64,000 nucleotides of DNA from Hydrogenophilus sp. GTDB taxonomy: Bacteria > Pseudomonadota > Gammaproteobacteria > Burkholderiales > Rhodocyclaceae. Every line of letters begins with the position of its first letter. Position 1 is the first letter of the stretch. The stretch lies in assembly GCA_026416515.1 (NCBI GenBank), contig JAOAEZ010000006.1:29201-93200 (forward strand), written 5' to 3'. Under the pieces are notes generated by a model. The model worked only from the letters and a program-made list of their open reading frames with translations. It was not told where the DNA came from and ran no database searches. This document shows positions 54,107 through 63,857 of this stretch, one piece after another. The position numbers and the translations under genes are program-made.

Positions 54107-57100
54107 ATGTCTACCCTTCAAGACCGTTTCGTAGCGCTCACCCTTGCCAACTATCGGATCGGGCACCACCCTTACTATATCTTTTCCCTCCCCTACCTCC
54201 GAAGCAGCGCTGGAGTTCGGGCATTGCACTTTCTTTGTAGTCTCCTCAACCACCTCGGTTACGAAGCCTATATGTTACCGCCGAAAACCTCCGGCGCCCA
54301 TTACACTCCCGAGATCACCCAAAGCCGCGTTTTAGCTCATTTTGAAGCAGGGCGAAAACCGATTGTCGTCTATCCCGAAATCATCGAGGGTCACCCCGTC
54401 GGTCTGGGGCTTCCGGTCCGCTGGCTTCTCTACTTTCCGGGTATTCGCGGCGGACCGCGGACCTTCCCTCCCCATGAGCTTCGCTTTACCCATGAACCCT
54501 TTTACGATCCGAGCGCGATCGAATTTCACCTAAGTCCGATCGACTTTCACCATTTCTCTCCTCCTCCTCCCTCCACCTCCCGCGACCTCGTCCTCTTTTA
54601 CCGCAACCGCCACCGCGGACCGGTTCATGCTCCCCTGACTCCCGACGTAGAGATTACTCCCACTTTTCCTGAAAAACTGCGGGACCTCGTCGCCCTTCTT
54701 CAGAGAGGGCGAGTTCTCTTCTCGTACGAGACTTCGGCGCTTCTTACCGAAGCGCGCCTCTGCGGCTGCCCGGTGGTTCTGCTTCCCCATTCCAACAATC
54801 AAATCGACCATCCCCATCTCGACAACCCTACCCCTTACGGGATCGCTTACGGCGATACCCTCGAAGCGGTGGCGGCAGCAACGGCTACCGTAGCGCGCGC
54901 CCGCGAAGCGATCTTAGAGCGGTTCGTCTATTCTCGTTCCGACCAGATCGCCCGCTTCATTACGCTCACTCAGGAGTACGCCGCCCGCGCTCCCTGGGAA
55001 GCGGTTTGGCCGCCTGATCTCTTCGGCCGATGGCGTATCACCGCCGAGGAAGTGGCAAGCGAGCCTTCCTCCCAACTCGTTGGGGCAAATCATCTGAAGA
55101 CCCTCTCAGCGGCACCGACTGCCGACACCCTCTACCTCGCCGACGAGGAAGTTACCAACCCCATCTTCCCTCTTCCCCTCTCGTACACCGACCTTTGGCG
55201 AAAGCAGCTCGCCGAACTCATCCGTTTCCCTTTGGCGCGGTGTCAGGCGCTTTTTACCGCCGCTCAACCGCCCCGCTTCACCTTCATCACCATCCTCCTC
55301 TCTCAACAATCTCTCCCCGAACTGCTTCCCTCCTCGCTCGCGTCGCTGGATACCCAGATCTACTCCTACTGGACCTGGCTCGTCATCGCCGACATCCCGC
55401 AACCTGAAACGCTTACCCATCCTCAGCTCGGTTGGATGCACCTCGCTACCCCTCCCCAAAACGGTGAAGAAGTCGCAAACCTTCTCACCGCTCTCGAGCA
55501 AGAGGGATTCCTCGGCGATTGGGTTGCGTTTCTTCTTCCGGGAACGACGCTGGAACCTACTGCCCTTTTATATCTTGCCGACCTCGCCCATCGCCATCCG
55601 CAGGCAGTCGCCTTCACCTGCGATACCCTCTGGGATCGCCCCGACGGCCTTCGAGCGCGTCTTCTGCCGCAATGTTTCGATCTTCTTCGCTACTTCACCC
55701 AAGATCTTTATACCTCTGCCCTCTGGCTCCGCACGGCTACGGTACGCCAACTGGGGCGATTTCACGCCCTAGAAGACCTCTACTCCCCTCCTGAAGCAAC
55801 ACTGCTCGCTCTCCTTCACCGCCTCCTCTCCTCCTCTCCCGAAGTCAGCGCCCTCTCAGCGGTATCGAAGGCGGTAGTTCACCTCGATCTTCCCCTGCTT
55901 ACCCACAAGCTGACCCCTTTTCTTTCTCCGTCCGCGCAGCGATTTCCTCTCCTCGAACGGCTGATCAACGACCACCGGTTGCCGTTTCGCCTCCTCGTTT
56001 CCGAGAACGACCTCTATCTCCGGCCTATCCCATCGGCACCCCTTCCCTTAACCGTGCTCTTTCTCGCAGACCCAGACCCCATCCTCTCGACCTCTTCTCT
56101 TGAGGCACTCCTCGAAGCGCTGGAAGAGTGGGATGCCCCCTACGAAGTGATTCTCCTTGCCGAAAATCCCGCTCTGATTCAAACAGTTACCGAGCGGGGC
56201 GCTCCCATTTCTCTCTTCCCTTTTCCCGCCTCTGCAGACCAGCCCCGTTTTCACCGTTTTCGCCAAGCGGCGAAGCAGGCGGCGCACGAAACGATCCTCT
56301 GCGCGGTGGCCTCCTGCGAATTGACGACGCCTGCCGAGTTAGCGCCGCTCATCTCCCTTCTTGCCCACCCCTCTGTTGCCATCGTCGCTCCCCTTCTCAC
56401 CGACAGCGACAATCAGCAAATTGCAGCCGCTGGCTGGTGGCTCGGTGGTCCAAACCTCTGGGACACCCACCGTCCCGCTTTTGCGGGCTCTCCCCTGGCG
56501 GCGCACCACTGGCAGCGGATCGCTCACCATCCGCAGCGCATTCCAGCTACCCCCTGCAGCTTTTTCGTCACCCGTCGTTCCCTGTTGACGCGCAGCGATC
56601 CTCCTTTAGACCCCCTGAAGGGGACCCACGAACCTCATCTCGCCTGGCAACTGGCCCTTGCTGCGGAGGGATGGGCCTTTTTCCTCTACCCGCTGGCGCG
56701 CGTGGCCCTTCACCACCCCCTCGAACCCTCCTATTCGCCAGACGCTCCTTTCCTCTTTGCCCATTTCGGTCCGCTGATCGCCCGCAACTACCCCCACAGC
56801 CGACACCTCGATCGTCGTTCCCCCCAACCGCGCCTCGACCGCACCTTCGCCTCCCCCTGGCACGCCGATGAATCGGCCCACCACCGGCTCCTCGTTCTTT
56901 TTCCTCACTCTCGCGCCGCGCCGGCTCTCACCACATTGCTTACCCTCCTCGAAGAGCGCGGCTGGCTCTACCTGCTGCTCATCTATGAATCTCTCCCCAC
57001 TGTCGCCGAACTCCTCGCCCTCTCCCCCGATTCGCTCCTCATCGTAGACCCAGCCGCTCACCCTTTCACCCTTCCCGAAGCCCTTGCCGCCTACCGCACC

Positions 57101-57418
57101 GCCGCTCCCCGTCTCCGCCTCCTCGCCTTCTGGAACCAGCCCCTTGCTACCGCGGTTGCCTCCTCCGGGATCAGCCGCTACCATCGGGAACGACGACGAC
57201 GGCAAATCGAAGCCACTGCGCGCGCGGTAGCGCTCAACCTCTTGATTCGAGACGAAGATCGTGACCTTATGGCGCCATGGTCCATCCCCACTCACATCCT
57301 CTCTTTCCCCCCCGATAAAAACGATTGTCTCCCCCTCCAACGGTGCGATTGGGATGAACCCACGATTACCTCCTGGTACAATGCCCTCATCGGTGCCTCC
57401 GAGGAGATGCTCCAATGA
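54107..57418 (+). CDS. Giant multi-module glycosyltransferase-like protein 2 (1103 aa)
   Basis: Same layout as protein 1. The GT-B-like N-terminal region (about 1-290) holds LHFLCSLLNHLGYEAYMLPPK and the donor-site-like VLFSYETSALLTEARLCGCPVVLLP. GT2-like module A begins near 388 (FTFITILLSQQSLPELL). Module B begins near 646 (LTVLFLADPDPILSTSS). A GT4-like end begins near 925. Module A shows LLPGTTLEPTAL where active relatives show an LDHDD-type motif, and module B shows ILCAVASCEL, so both GT2 modules look inactive. Segments such as GWWLGGPNLWDTHRPAFAG are clearly homologous to the 1612-aa protein, indicating duplication. It overlaps that gene by four bases. Confidence 0.78.
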   Translation: MSTLQDRFVALTLANYRIGHHPYYIFSLPYLRSSAGVRALHFLCSLLNHLGYEAYMLPPKTSGAHYTPEITQSRVLAHFEAGRKPIVVYPEIIEGHPVGLGLPVRWLLYFPGIRGGPRTFPPHELRFTHEPFYDPSAIEFHLSPIDFHHFSPPPPSTSRDLVLFYRNRHRGPVHAPLTPDVEITPTFPEKLRDLVALLQRGRVLFSYETSALLTEARLCGCPVVLLPHSNNQIDHPHLDNPTPYGIAYGDTLEAVAAATATVARAREAILERFVYSRSDQIARFITLTQEYAARAPWEAVWPPDLFGRWRITAEEVASEPSSQLVGANHLKTLSAAPTADTLYLADEEVTNPIFPLPLSYTDLWRKQLAELIRFPLARCQALFTAAQPPRFTFITILLSQQSLPELLPSSLASLDTQIYSYWTWLVIADIPQPETLTHPQLGWMHLATPPQNGEEVANLLTALEQEGFLGDWVAFLLPGTTLEPTALLYLADLAHRHPQAVAFTCDTLWDRPDGLRARLLPQCFDLLRYFTQDLYTSALWLRTATVRQLGRFHALEDLYSPPEATLLALLHRLLSSSPEVSALSAVSKAVVHLDLPLLTHKLTPFLSPSAQRFPLLERLINDHRLPFRLLVSENDLYLRPIPSAPLPLTVLFLADPDPILSTSSLEALLEALEEWDAPYEVILLAENPALIQTVTERGAPISLFPFPASADQPRFHRFRQAAKQAAHETILCAVASCELTTPAELAPLISLLAHPSVAIVAPLLTDSDNQQIAAAGWWLGGPNLWDTHRPAFAGSPLAAHHWQRIAHHPQRIPATPCSFFVTRRSLLTRSDPPLDPLKGTHEPHLAWQLALAAEGWAFFLYPLARVALHHPLEPSYSPDAPFLFAHFGPLIARNYPHSRHLDRRSPQPRLDRTFASPWHADESAHHRLLVLFPHSRAAPALTTLLTLLEERGWLYLLLIYESLPTVAELLALSPDSLLIVDPAAHPFTLPEALAAYRTAAPRLRLLAFWNQPLATAVASSGISRYHRERRRRQIEATARAVALNLLIRDEDRDLMAPWSIPTHILSFPPDKNDCLPLQRCDWDEPTITSWYNALIGASEEMLQ

Positions 57419-60400
57419 ACTCTCCTTCCTCTCCGCTCGCCACGCTTCTCTTGCTTACCTACAACCAAGCCCCCTTCATCGGTGAGGCGATCGCCTCGGC
57501 GCTCGCCCAAAACCACCCCCAGCTCGAAATCCTCATCGTCGACGACGGTTCCACCGACGGTACCGCGGAAGCAATCGACGCCGCCCTCTCCGCTCACCCG
57601 CTTCCCTCCTCGCTGCGCGTCGTCCGCCGGCCCGCCCCCCTCGGCGCTCTGCAAAACCTCGTCACCTCCGTTCGCGAGTTGGTGCGCACCCCGCTCGTCA
57701 TCTATCAAGCAGGGGACGATTGCTCCCTACCGCAGCGCGCTCAACGCACCATCGAGCTTTGGCTCCAATTCGGTGCACCTACCTACTTTTATCTCCACGG
57801 CCCGGTTTGGCGAGTCGCCGCCGACGGCAGAGAGGGCCTTTGGATTCCACCGCTCGCCCGTCGCACCTGGGACGACGCGGCGGTCGTCACCGCCCTCGCT
57901 GCTGAAGGGCTGGCGATCGGTGCCTCTTCGGCCTTCACCCGCGCCCTCGTCCTCGACCTTCCATGGGTTACCGACGCCACTTATGAAGATCTCGTCCTCG
58001 CAGCGCGCGCTTTTTTGCAGCGAGCCATCCTCTATTGGCCGGAGCCGCTGGTTCGCTGGCGGGAAGGAACCGGCATCAGCAGTCGCCCCTCCTCTTTCGA
58101 CCCTGATTATTTGGCTCGCCTCACCTATGCCGCCCTCATTCAGCGCCGCAGCGACCTCCACCACCTCGGCCGTACCGACCTCCTCCCGACCATCGACCGC
58201 GCCATCGAGCGGTGGGCGATACGCTGCTCTTCTGTGCCCTCCTCCACCTCTCCGGAGCCTTCTTCCCCTGAAGTGCCTTTCGCCGCCGCAGATCTGACCC
58301 ACCTCCCCCCTTCTCCCACCGCCCTTCCCTTATCCTCCTCGGGTGTTTCGCCGACAACGCCAGTCTCCCTCCCCACCCCCTCCGCCGCAGAGATCCCGTA
58401 CCATGCCGACTCCCCTCCTCCCATTCGGGTGGGTCTTCTCACCCGTCATCGCCTTATCCATGCCATTTACTGCCTACGGCTCTATATGCCCCTTTCGGCG
58501 CTCTCTCCGCACGTCGAGTTTACTATCGTTGACCTCTTCACCCCTGAAGCGCTCGAGCGGTTTGACCTCTTCATCCTCCAACGCGACTACGCCCGGCCCG
58601 AAACCGAAATGCAGCGGCTTCTGGAAAGCGGGAAGCCAATTCTGCTCGACCTTGATGACCTTCTCCCCGAACTTCCCCCCACTCACCCTGAGTATAGCCG
58701 CTACAGTGAAGCCTTACTGCCGCTTCGTGCCCTCCTGCTGAACCCCCGGTTGAGCGGCATCATCACCACCAACGCCTCCCTCGCCTCCCGTTTGGCTGCC
58801 ATCAGCAACGTCCGGGTAATCGAGCGCTTTGCCAATCATCTTCCCTCCTCCTGGATCGACGCCCTCCCTGCCCCTTCCGTCCCCTCCAGTCGCTCTGGTA
58901 AAGTTCGCATCGGCTTTGTCGGCACTGTTGGGCACCTGCGCGATATCGCCATGATCGAAGGCGCCCTGCTGCGCCTGCTTCAGCGTTACGGCGACGCGAT
59001 CGAGATCGTTCTTTGGGTAATAGCCACCGACGCGCTGAAGGTTGCCGAGGGGGTTCGCTTTATCCCCGCCGGCGCCGCCGATTACTGGGGCTATCTTCAA
59101 CTCCTTGCCGAATACGCTTTCGACATCGGCCTTGCCCCCCTCGAAGATACCCCCTTCAACCGTTGCAAATCGGATATCAAATGGGTCGAATACGGGGCGG
59201 TCGGCGCCGCCGCGGTTGTCTCCGACATCGGCGTCTATGAGGAAGCCAAAGCGCTGGGGTTGGCCCTCGCGGTCCCCAATACCACCGAAGCCTGGTTCTC
59301 CGCCCTCTCCTACCTCATCGATCACCCCGATGTGCGCCAAAATCTGGCGCAGCGGGCACGCGACTATATTCGGCGCGAACGCATCGTAGAACGCCACGCC
59401 CGCGCCTATGCGGAAATCCTCAACCGTTTTCTCCCTCCCCACCGCCGGATCCCCCCAGATCTTACCCCTGCGGCGATCCCTATTCCTACCCCAGAGGAGT
59501 CGTTTCTCATCACCGAAGAGGTCGCTGAATGGCGCCGTCGCCGTACCCTACAAGAAGCGGGGGCTGAGCTTCTCGCCGAGCGCCTAGCCCGGCGTCCCCC
59601 TCTGCCGCTCCTCACCATCGTCACCGTCACCCCCGCCGAGCAGATTCCCCTGCTGGCGGAAACAGCGGAAAGCCTAGCGGCCCAGTTTTACACGCTCTGG
59701 CGCTGGATCGTCATTGCCGACACCTCCTGTGCCGACCCCCTTTTCACCGAGCACCCCAACCTCGCCTGGGTTACCGTAGAAACCCTTGCCGAACCGCACT
59801 CCGTCGCCGCGACGTTCAACCTCCTTCTCAATTCCGGCCACCTCGGAGAGGCTGTCGCCCTCCTTCCGCCAGGGGTGCGTTTCGATCCCCCTGCGCTCGC
59901 TCTTATCGCCGACGCCTTGCAAACCCATCCGGAAGCAGCTGCCCTCTATACCGACCATGACCACTGGCGCGCCCATCAACGCCTCCGTCCATGGCTCAAA
60001 CCCGACTTTGACCTTGACCGTCTCTATGGTCACAACTATATCGGGGCTGCGCTCTGGCTGCGCACCGCTGCGCTCACCGCGATCGGCGGGCTACGTCCTT
60101 TCCCAGGAGCTGAGTACTACGACGCCCTACTGCGCCTTGCGGAGCACAACGCGGTCGTTTACCACCTCCCTGAACCGCTCCTCACCCTCCCCGAACCCGA
60201 AGCCGATCAAGAAAAAGCGCCTGCGCGAATCGAAGTACGTCGCGCGGCTCTCAGGGAGCACCTCTCCCGTTTAGGTGTGGCGGCAGAGGTGAAAGATGGG
60301 CTTTACCCCCCCCTTCTCTGGCTAGATCGGCCCCTCGCCCCCTATCCCAAAGTAAGCGTCATCGTTGCCCTTGCCGATGTTTTTCACCTTGCCGTCGCCC

Positions 60401-62253
60401 TTCTGCGCTCGCTCTTTTCCCACACCGAATACCCCGACTGGGAGCTGATCTTAGTTGCCCACCGCATCAGCGACCCCGACCTTCTCTCCTACCTCGACGA
60501 GTGCTTCGGCAACGCCCCGGTAGCGGTTCGCCTCCTCCGTGACGATGGAGAATATGCCCTTGCCCGTCTCTACCACCAAGGCGCGCTCGCTGCGACAGGG
60601 GAGATTTTGACTTTTCTCCACACCGACACCGAAATCCGCGACCCTCTCTGGCTGCGCCGGCTAGCTGCCGAGGCGGTTCGCCCCGAGGTCGGTGCGGTCG
60701 GCCCCATGCTCCTGCAACCTGAATTCGGTTGGATCGACAGCGCCGGGCTCTACCTCGGCGGTGCGCCTGACCTTTGGGCCACCCATCGCCCCGCCCACCG
60801 TGGCATGTATCTTCGTAACCCCGGCTACCTCTTCGAAGCGCATCTCCTCCGGCAAGTCTCTGCGCTCTCCTCGGTTGGGCTTACCACGCGCCGTCTCTGC
60901 TACGAAGCGGTAGGCGGATTTGATTTTCTTCACTTCCCCAATACTCCTTTTGAGGTGGACTACTGCTTGCGGCTGCGCGCGTGCGGTTGGCGAGTTCTCT
61001 ATCAACCGCTTTCCCGCCTTATCCATCACGGCGGAGCGGTTCTCCCGCGGCGGTTTACCACCCTCCTCGCGCAGATCACCCACCGCGAACACATTCGCGC
61101 AGCAGCGGAACAGCTCGTCGCCCGCTGGGGCCCCCTCCTTGGTGATGACCCCTATGCGGCCCGCCACCTCTCTTTTGAAACGTCGGTTCCCTCCATCGAC
61201 CGTCTCTATCCCATCCCCTGGCAGCGCTTTCACCGCGAGCGGGTTCGCGCCCTCGGCTTTGCCGTGCGCGGCGGCAGCGGGGAGTATCGAGTGCGCGACC
61301 CTTTCCGCGGTCTTACCGCCCGCGGCTGGGTTCAAGCGGAGGTGATCTCCGAAGTCATTCCTCGCCCCCCTACGGTCACCGAACTTCTGCGCCTCGAGCC
61401 CGACATCATCCTCAACCATCAACGGTTGGGTCCCACCTACGAGGAGCACCTCGCCGCCTGGCGTCGCGCCCTTCCCCATCTCAAGATCCTCTTTGGAATG
61501 GACGATCGCCTCGACGCGGTTCCAAAAAAGAGCAGCTTCTACCAACTCGCCCGCCGCACCAATCTTGATGCGCGCGCCAAGGTGCGCCGCATCCTCGCCC
61601 TCTCCGACCGGGCTATCGTCAGCACTGCCCCGATTGCGGAGCTGGTCCGCGAACTCTACCCCACCATCGACATCCGCATCATCCCCAATGCGCTCCCCCG
61701 CGAACGGTGGGAGCCCCTCTGGGCCCTGCGCAGTGCCGCCAGCGGCGACAAACCGCGAGTCGGCTGGGTTGGGGCAATGCAGCACCGAGGTGACCTGGAG
61801 CTCCTCATTCCGGTGATCGAAGCGACGCGCGACGAGGTCGACTGGGTATTTATGGGAATGTGGCTCCCCGAATTTGAGCACCTTATCCGGGAAAAACACC
61901 GGTGGGTAGATTTTGAGCGCTACCCGGCGACCCTCGCTTCGCTCAACCTCGACCTCGCGGTAGCCCCTCTTGAACAACACGAATTTAACGAGGGGAAAAG
62001 CAACCTGCGCCTGCTCGAATATGGAGCGGTAGGTTACCCCGTCCTCTGCACCGATATCACCCCTTACCGTACCGACGATCCGCCGGTCACTCGTCTCCCC
62101 AACAAGCCCGACCTCTGGATCGACGCGATTCGCACCAAAATTCGCGACCGCGACGCCCTTCGACGGGAAGGGGAACGACTGCGCGCCTGGGTCTTCTCTC
62201 GTTATCTACTCGAACACACACTTCCCCTTTGGAATGATGCGCTGGTAGCGTAG
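57415..62253 (+). CDS. Giant five-module glycosyltransferase (1612 aa)
   Basis: Modules in order: an active-looking GT2 (1-250; LLLTYNQAPFIGEAI, VDDGSTDGT, YQAGDDCSLPQRAQRT), then a Pro/Ser/Thr-rich linker (about 272-330). A GT4/GT-B module follows (335-690; IRVGLLTRHRLIHAIYCLRL, KVRIGFVGTVGHLRDIAMIE, KWVEYGAVGAAAVVSD). A GT2-like module starts near 731 without its acidic motif (LLPPGVRFDPPAL), although YTDHDHW follows. A GT2 near 978 has FLHTDTEIRDPLWLRRLA, an intact acidic motif. A second GT4 closes the protein (1300-1612; RVGWVGAMQHRGDLELLIPV, NEGKSNLRLLEYGAVGYPVL). The protein could assemble several sugars in one chain. It is the last GT gene before the diguanylate cyclase and flagellin genes. 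Confidence 0.85.
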   Translation: MNSPSSPLATLLLLTYNQAPFIGEAIASALAQNHPQLEILIVDDGSTDGTAEAIDAALSAHPLPSSLRVVRRPAPLGALQNLVTSVRELVRTPLVIYQAGDDCSLPQRAQRTIELWLQFGAPTYFYLHGPVWRVAADGREGLWIPPLARRTWDDAAVVTALAAEGLAIGASSAFTRALVLDLPWVTDATYEDLVLAARAFLQRAILYWPEPLVRWREGTGISSRPSSFDPDYLARLTYAALIQRRSDLHHLGRTDLLPTIDRAIERWAIRCSSVPSSTSPEPSSPEVPFAAADLTHLPPSPTALPLSSSGVSPTTPVSLPTPSAAEIPYHADSPPPIRVGLLTRHRLIHAIYCLRLYMPLSALSPHVEFTIVDLFTPEALERFDLFILQRDYARPETEMQRLLESGKPILLDLDDLLPELPPTHPEYSRYSEALLPLRALLLNPRLSGIITTNASLASRLAAISNVRVIERFANHLPSSWIDALPAPSVPSSRSGKVRIGFVGTVGHLRDIAMIEGALLRLLQRYGDAIEIVLWVIATDALKVAEGVRFIPAGAADYWGYLQLLAEYAFDIGLAPLEDTPFNRCKSDIKWVEYGAVGAAAVVSDIGVYEEAKALGLALAVPNTTEAWFSALSYLIDHPDVRQNLAQRARDYIRRERIVERHARAYAEILNRFLPPHRRIPPDLTPAAIPIPTPEESFLITEEVAEWRRRRTLQEAGAELLAERLARRPPLPLLTIVTVTPAEQIPLLAETAESLAAQFYTLWRWIVIADTSCADPLFTEHPNLAWVTVETLAEPHSVAATFNLLLNSGHLGEAVALLPPGVRFDPPALALIADALQTHPEAAALYTDHDHWRAHQRLRPWLKPDFDLDRLYGHNYIGAALWLRTAALTAIGGLRPFPGAEYYDALLRLAEHNAVVYHLPEPLLTLPEPEADQEKAPARIEVRRAALREHLSRLGVAAEVKDGLYPPLLWLDRPLAPYPKVSVIVALADVFHLAVALLRSLFSHTEYPDWELILVAHRISDPDLLSYLDECFGNAPVAVRLLRDDGEYALARLYHQGALAATGEILTFLHTDTEIRDPLWLRRLAAEAVRPEVGAVGPMLLQPEFGWIDSAGLYLGGAPDLWATHRPAHRGMYLRNPGYLFEAHLLRQVSALSSVGLTTRRLCYEAVGGFDFLHFPNTPFEVDYCLRLRACGWRVLYQPLSRLIHHGGAVLPRRFTTLLAQITHREHIRAAAEQLVARWGPLLGDDPYAARHLSFETSVPSIDRLYPIPWQRFHRERVRALGFAVRGGSGEYRVRDPFRGLTARGWVQAEVISEVIPRPPTVTELLRLEPDIILNHQRLGPTYEEHLAAWRRALPHLKILFGMDDRLDAVPKKSSFYQLARRTNLDARAKVRRILALSDRAIVSTAPIAELVRELYPTIDIRIIPNALPRERWEPLWALRSAASGDKPRVGWVGAMQHRGDLELLIPVIEATRDEVDWVFMGMWLPEFEHLIREKHRWVDFERYPATLASLNLDLAVAPLEQHEFNEGKSNLRLLEYGAVGYPVLCTDITPYRTDDPPVTRLPNKPDLWIDAIRTKIRDRDALRREGERLRAWVFSRYLLEHTLPLWNDALVA

Positions 62254-62294
62254 AATTTACATTATCTTCCCTACCTTTACCCGTCGTTATTGAC

Positions 62295-63788
62295 ATGCCA
62301 AGCAACAGATCTCCTACAGAACTTGCGAAAGAGACGCTCTTGCAGCTCGCCAAGCGGCGTCTTCCTCCAACCCCGGAGTACTTCAGTCGGATGTACTGCG
62401 AGCTCGCTGGAATTCCGGAGCCGGTTCCAGAGCGTTTCCAACGGCTTCTCGAACTAGGCTGGAACGACCTGATCAAAAAGCTGATCGCCGCGTGGGAGCT
62501 CCCCCACCGTGACTGGAGCGAAGAGGAAAAGCGTCGCTCCCTCGAACGGGTGCTCGCCACCAAACATCCCGAACGCCTCTTTGAGCGTCTCACCCGCCTC
62601 GTCGAGGCGTGGAAACGCGCTCCCACCCTCGAGCAAGAGTGGAATCGCGACGACGAACCGTCGTACTTGCCCAAAACAGGAACCGCCGAGGACTCCCCCC
62701 TCGCCTTCTCCCCTCCTTCTCTTCTGGAGAAAGAAGAGCCGCTTCCCGGACAATCGGTAGAAGCAGAGCGCGACGCGCTGACGGCCGAACTTCTTCACCT
62801 TCTAGAGGTGCTCCTGCGCAACATCGATCTTCTCCTGCCCTCTGACCAATGGATCAAGGGGCAAGTACAACTTATCGAAAGGCTCCTGCGAAACAAAGAG
62901 ACCCCTAAACTTGACCTCGGGGCGCTACGCGAAGCCGAAGCGCGGCTTCACGAAACGTTGACCCGTCAAGCGACGCTCATCGAATCGCGCCGCCAAGCCG
63001 AAGCTGAGCTCAAAACCCTCCTAGCCCGCTTCCTCGACGAGATGGCGACCGTCGTCGAGCGCTCGGGCGGCTATCAACACGAACTGGCGCATGCTGCCGA
63101 GGTGATCGCCTCGGCGCGCGACCTCACTGAGGTTGGGCCGCTTCTTGGCCATCTGCTCGAATCGACTCGAACCTTCCAATCGCAAGTAGCCCGCTCGCAC
63201 GAGGAGCTCAAAGCGGCCAAAGCCCAGGCGGAAGCCGCAGAGGCTCGTGTGCGCGAGTTAGAAGCACAGCTCAACGAGATCAGTATGCTGGTGGTGCGCG
63301 ACCCCCTCACCGGCGTTCTCAACCGCCGCGGTCTGGAAGAGGCCTTCGCGCGGGAGATCAATCGCGCCAGCCACCGCCATGAACCTTTGGCGCTTGCGCT
63401 CATCGACATCGACAACTTCAAACAGATCAATGACACTTTCGGTCATCAAGCCGGCGACGATGCCCTTAAGCATCTGGCGACGATGGCGCGCCGATACCTG
63501 CGGGCGCAAGACATCGTGGGTCGATATGGCGGTGAGGAGTTTGTGGTTTTACTCCCCGCCACCACCGCCGAAACGGCCGCAGAGGTTATTCGTCGCCTTC
63601 AACGGGCCCTCACTCGCGAGCTCTTCTTCGCCGGTGGCGAACAGCGTGTGATCACCTTTAGCGCCGGGGTGACGGAGGTTATGATTGGGGAGTCCATCGA
63701 AGCTGCACAACAGCGGGCCGACGGAGCGATGTATGCGGCGAAACGCGCCGGGAAGAATCGGGTCTTCATCGCTGAGACAAATCGCTAA
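62295..63788 (+). CDS. Diguanylate cyclase with N-terminal helical domain, upstream of flagellin
   Basis: 497 aa without signal peptide or membrane helix. Residues 1-110 form a helical region (ELAKETLLQLAKRRLPPTPEYFSRMYCELAG) I do not assign. An acidic/Pro linker follows, then coiled coil (about 205-335, including HEELKAAKAQAEAAEARVRELEAQL). The C-terminal GGDEF domain (about 335-497) has DPLTGVLNRRGLEEAF, DIDNFKQINDTFGHQAGDDAL, the active site YGGEEFVVLLP and an RxxD inhibitory site (RAQD) five residues before it. It begins 41 bases after the giant GT gene. Its stop codon forms the first bases of the fliC -35 box, so cyclic di-GMP synthesis and flagellin expression are physically linked. Confidence 0.9.
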   Translation: MPSNRSPTELAKETLLQLAKRRLPPTPEYFSRMYCELAGIPEPVPERFQRLLELGWNDLIKKLIAAWELPHRDWSEEEKRRSLERVLATKHPERLFERLTRLVEAWKRAPTLEQEWNRDDEPSYLPKTGTAEDSPLAFSPPSLLEKEEPLPGQSVEAERDALTAELLHLLEVLLRNIDLLLPSDQWIKGQVQLIERLLRNKETPKLDLGALREAEARLHETLTRQATLIESRRQAEAELKTLLARFLDEMATVVERSGGYQHELAHAAEVIASARDLTEVGPLLGHLLESTRTFQSQVARSHEELKAAKAQAEAAEARVRELEAQLNEISMLVVRDPLTGVLNRRGLEEAFAREINRASHRHEPLALALIDIDNFKQINDTFGHQAGDDALKHLATMARRYLRAQDIVGRYGGEEFVVLLPATTAETAAEVIRRLQRALTRELFFAGGEQRVITFSAGVTEVMIGESIEAAQQRADGAMYAAKRAGKNRVFIAETNR

Positions 63789-63812
63789 AGTTTTCGAAGT
63801 GAAATCCGTAAA
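63786..63812 (+). promoter_or_regulatory. Sigma28 (FliA) promoter of the flagellin gene
   Basis: TAAAGTTT (63786-63793) is a perfect flagellar -35 box. An 11-base spacer separates it from TCCGTAAA (63805-63812), followed by C, a near match to GCCGATAA. The fliC ATG lies about 45 bases downstream. The first three bases of the -35 box are the TAA stop codon of the diguanylate cyclase gene. Confidence 0.85.
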
Positions 63813-63857
63813 CACTCTTGCGCGCACTAGCGTTGATGGAAAGGAAAGGAGTAGACC

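Noticed and set aside
60661..61980. 439-codon minus-strand frame inside the 1612-aa glycosyltransferase gene
   Set aside because: No domain features; the plus-strand frame is continuous with GT2 and GT4 motifs across the same interval.
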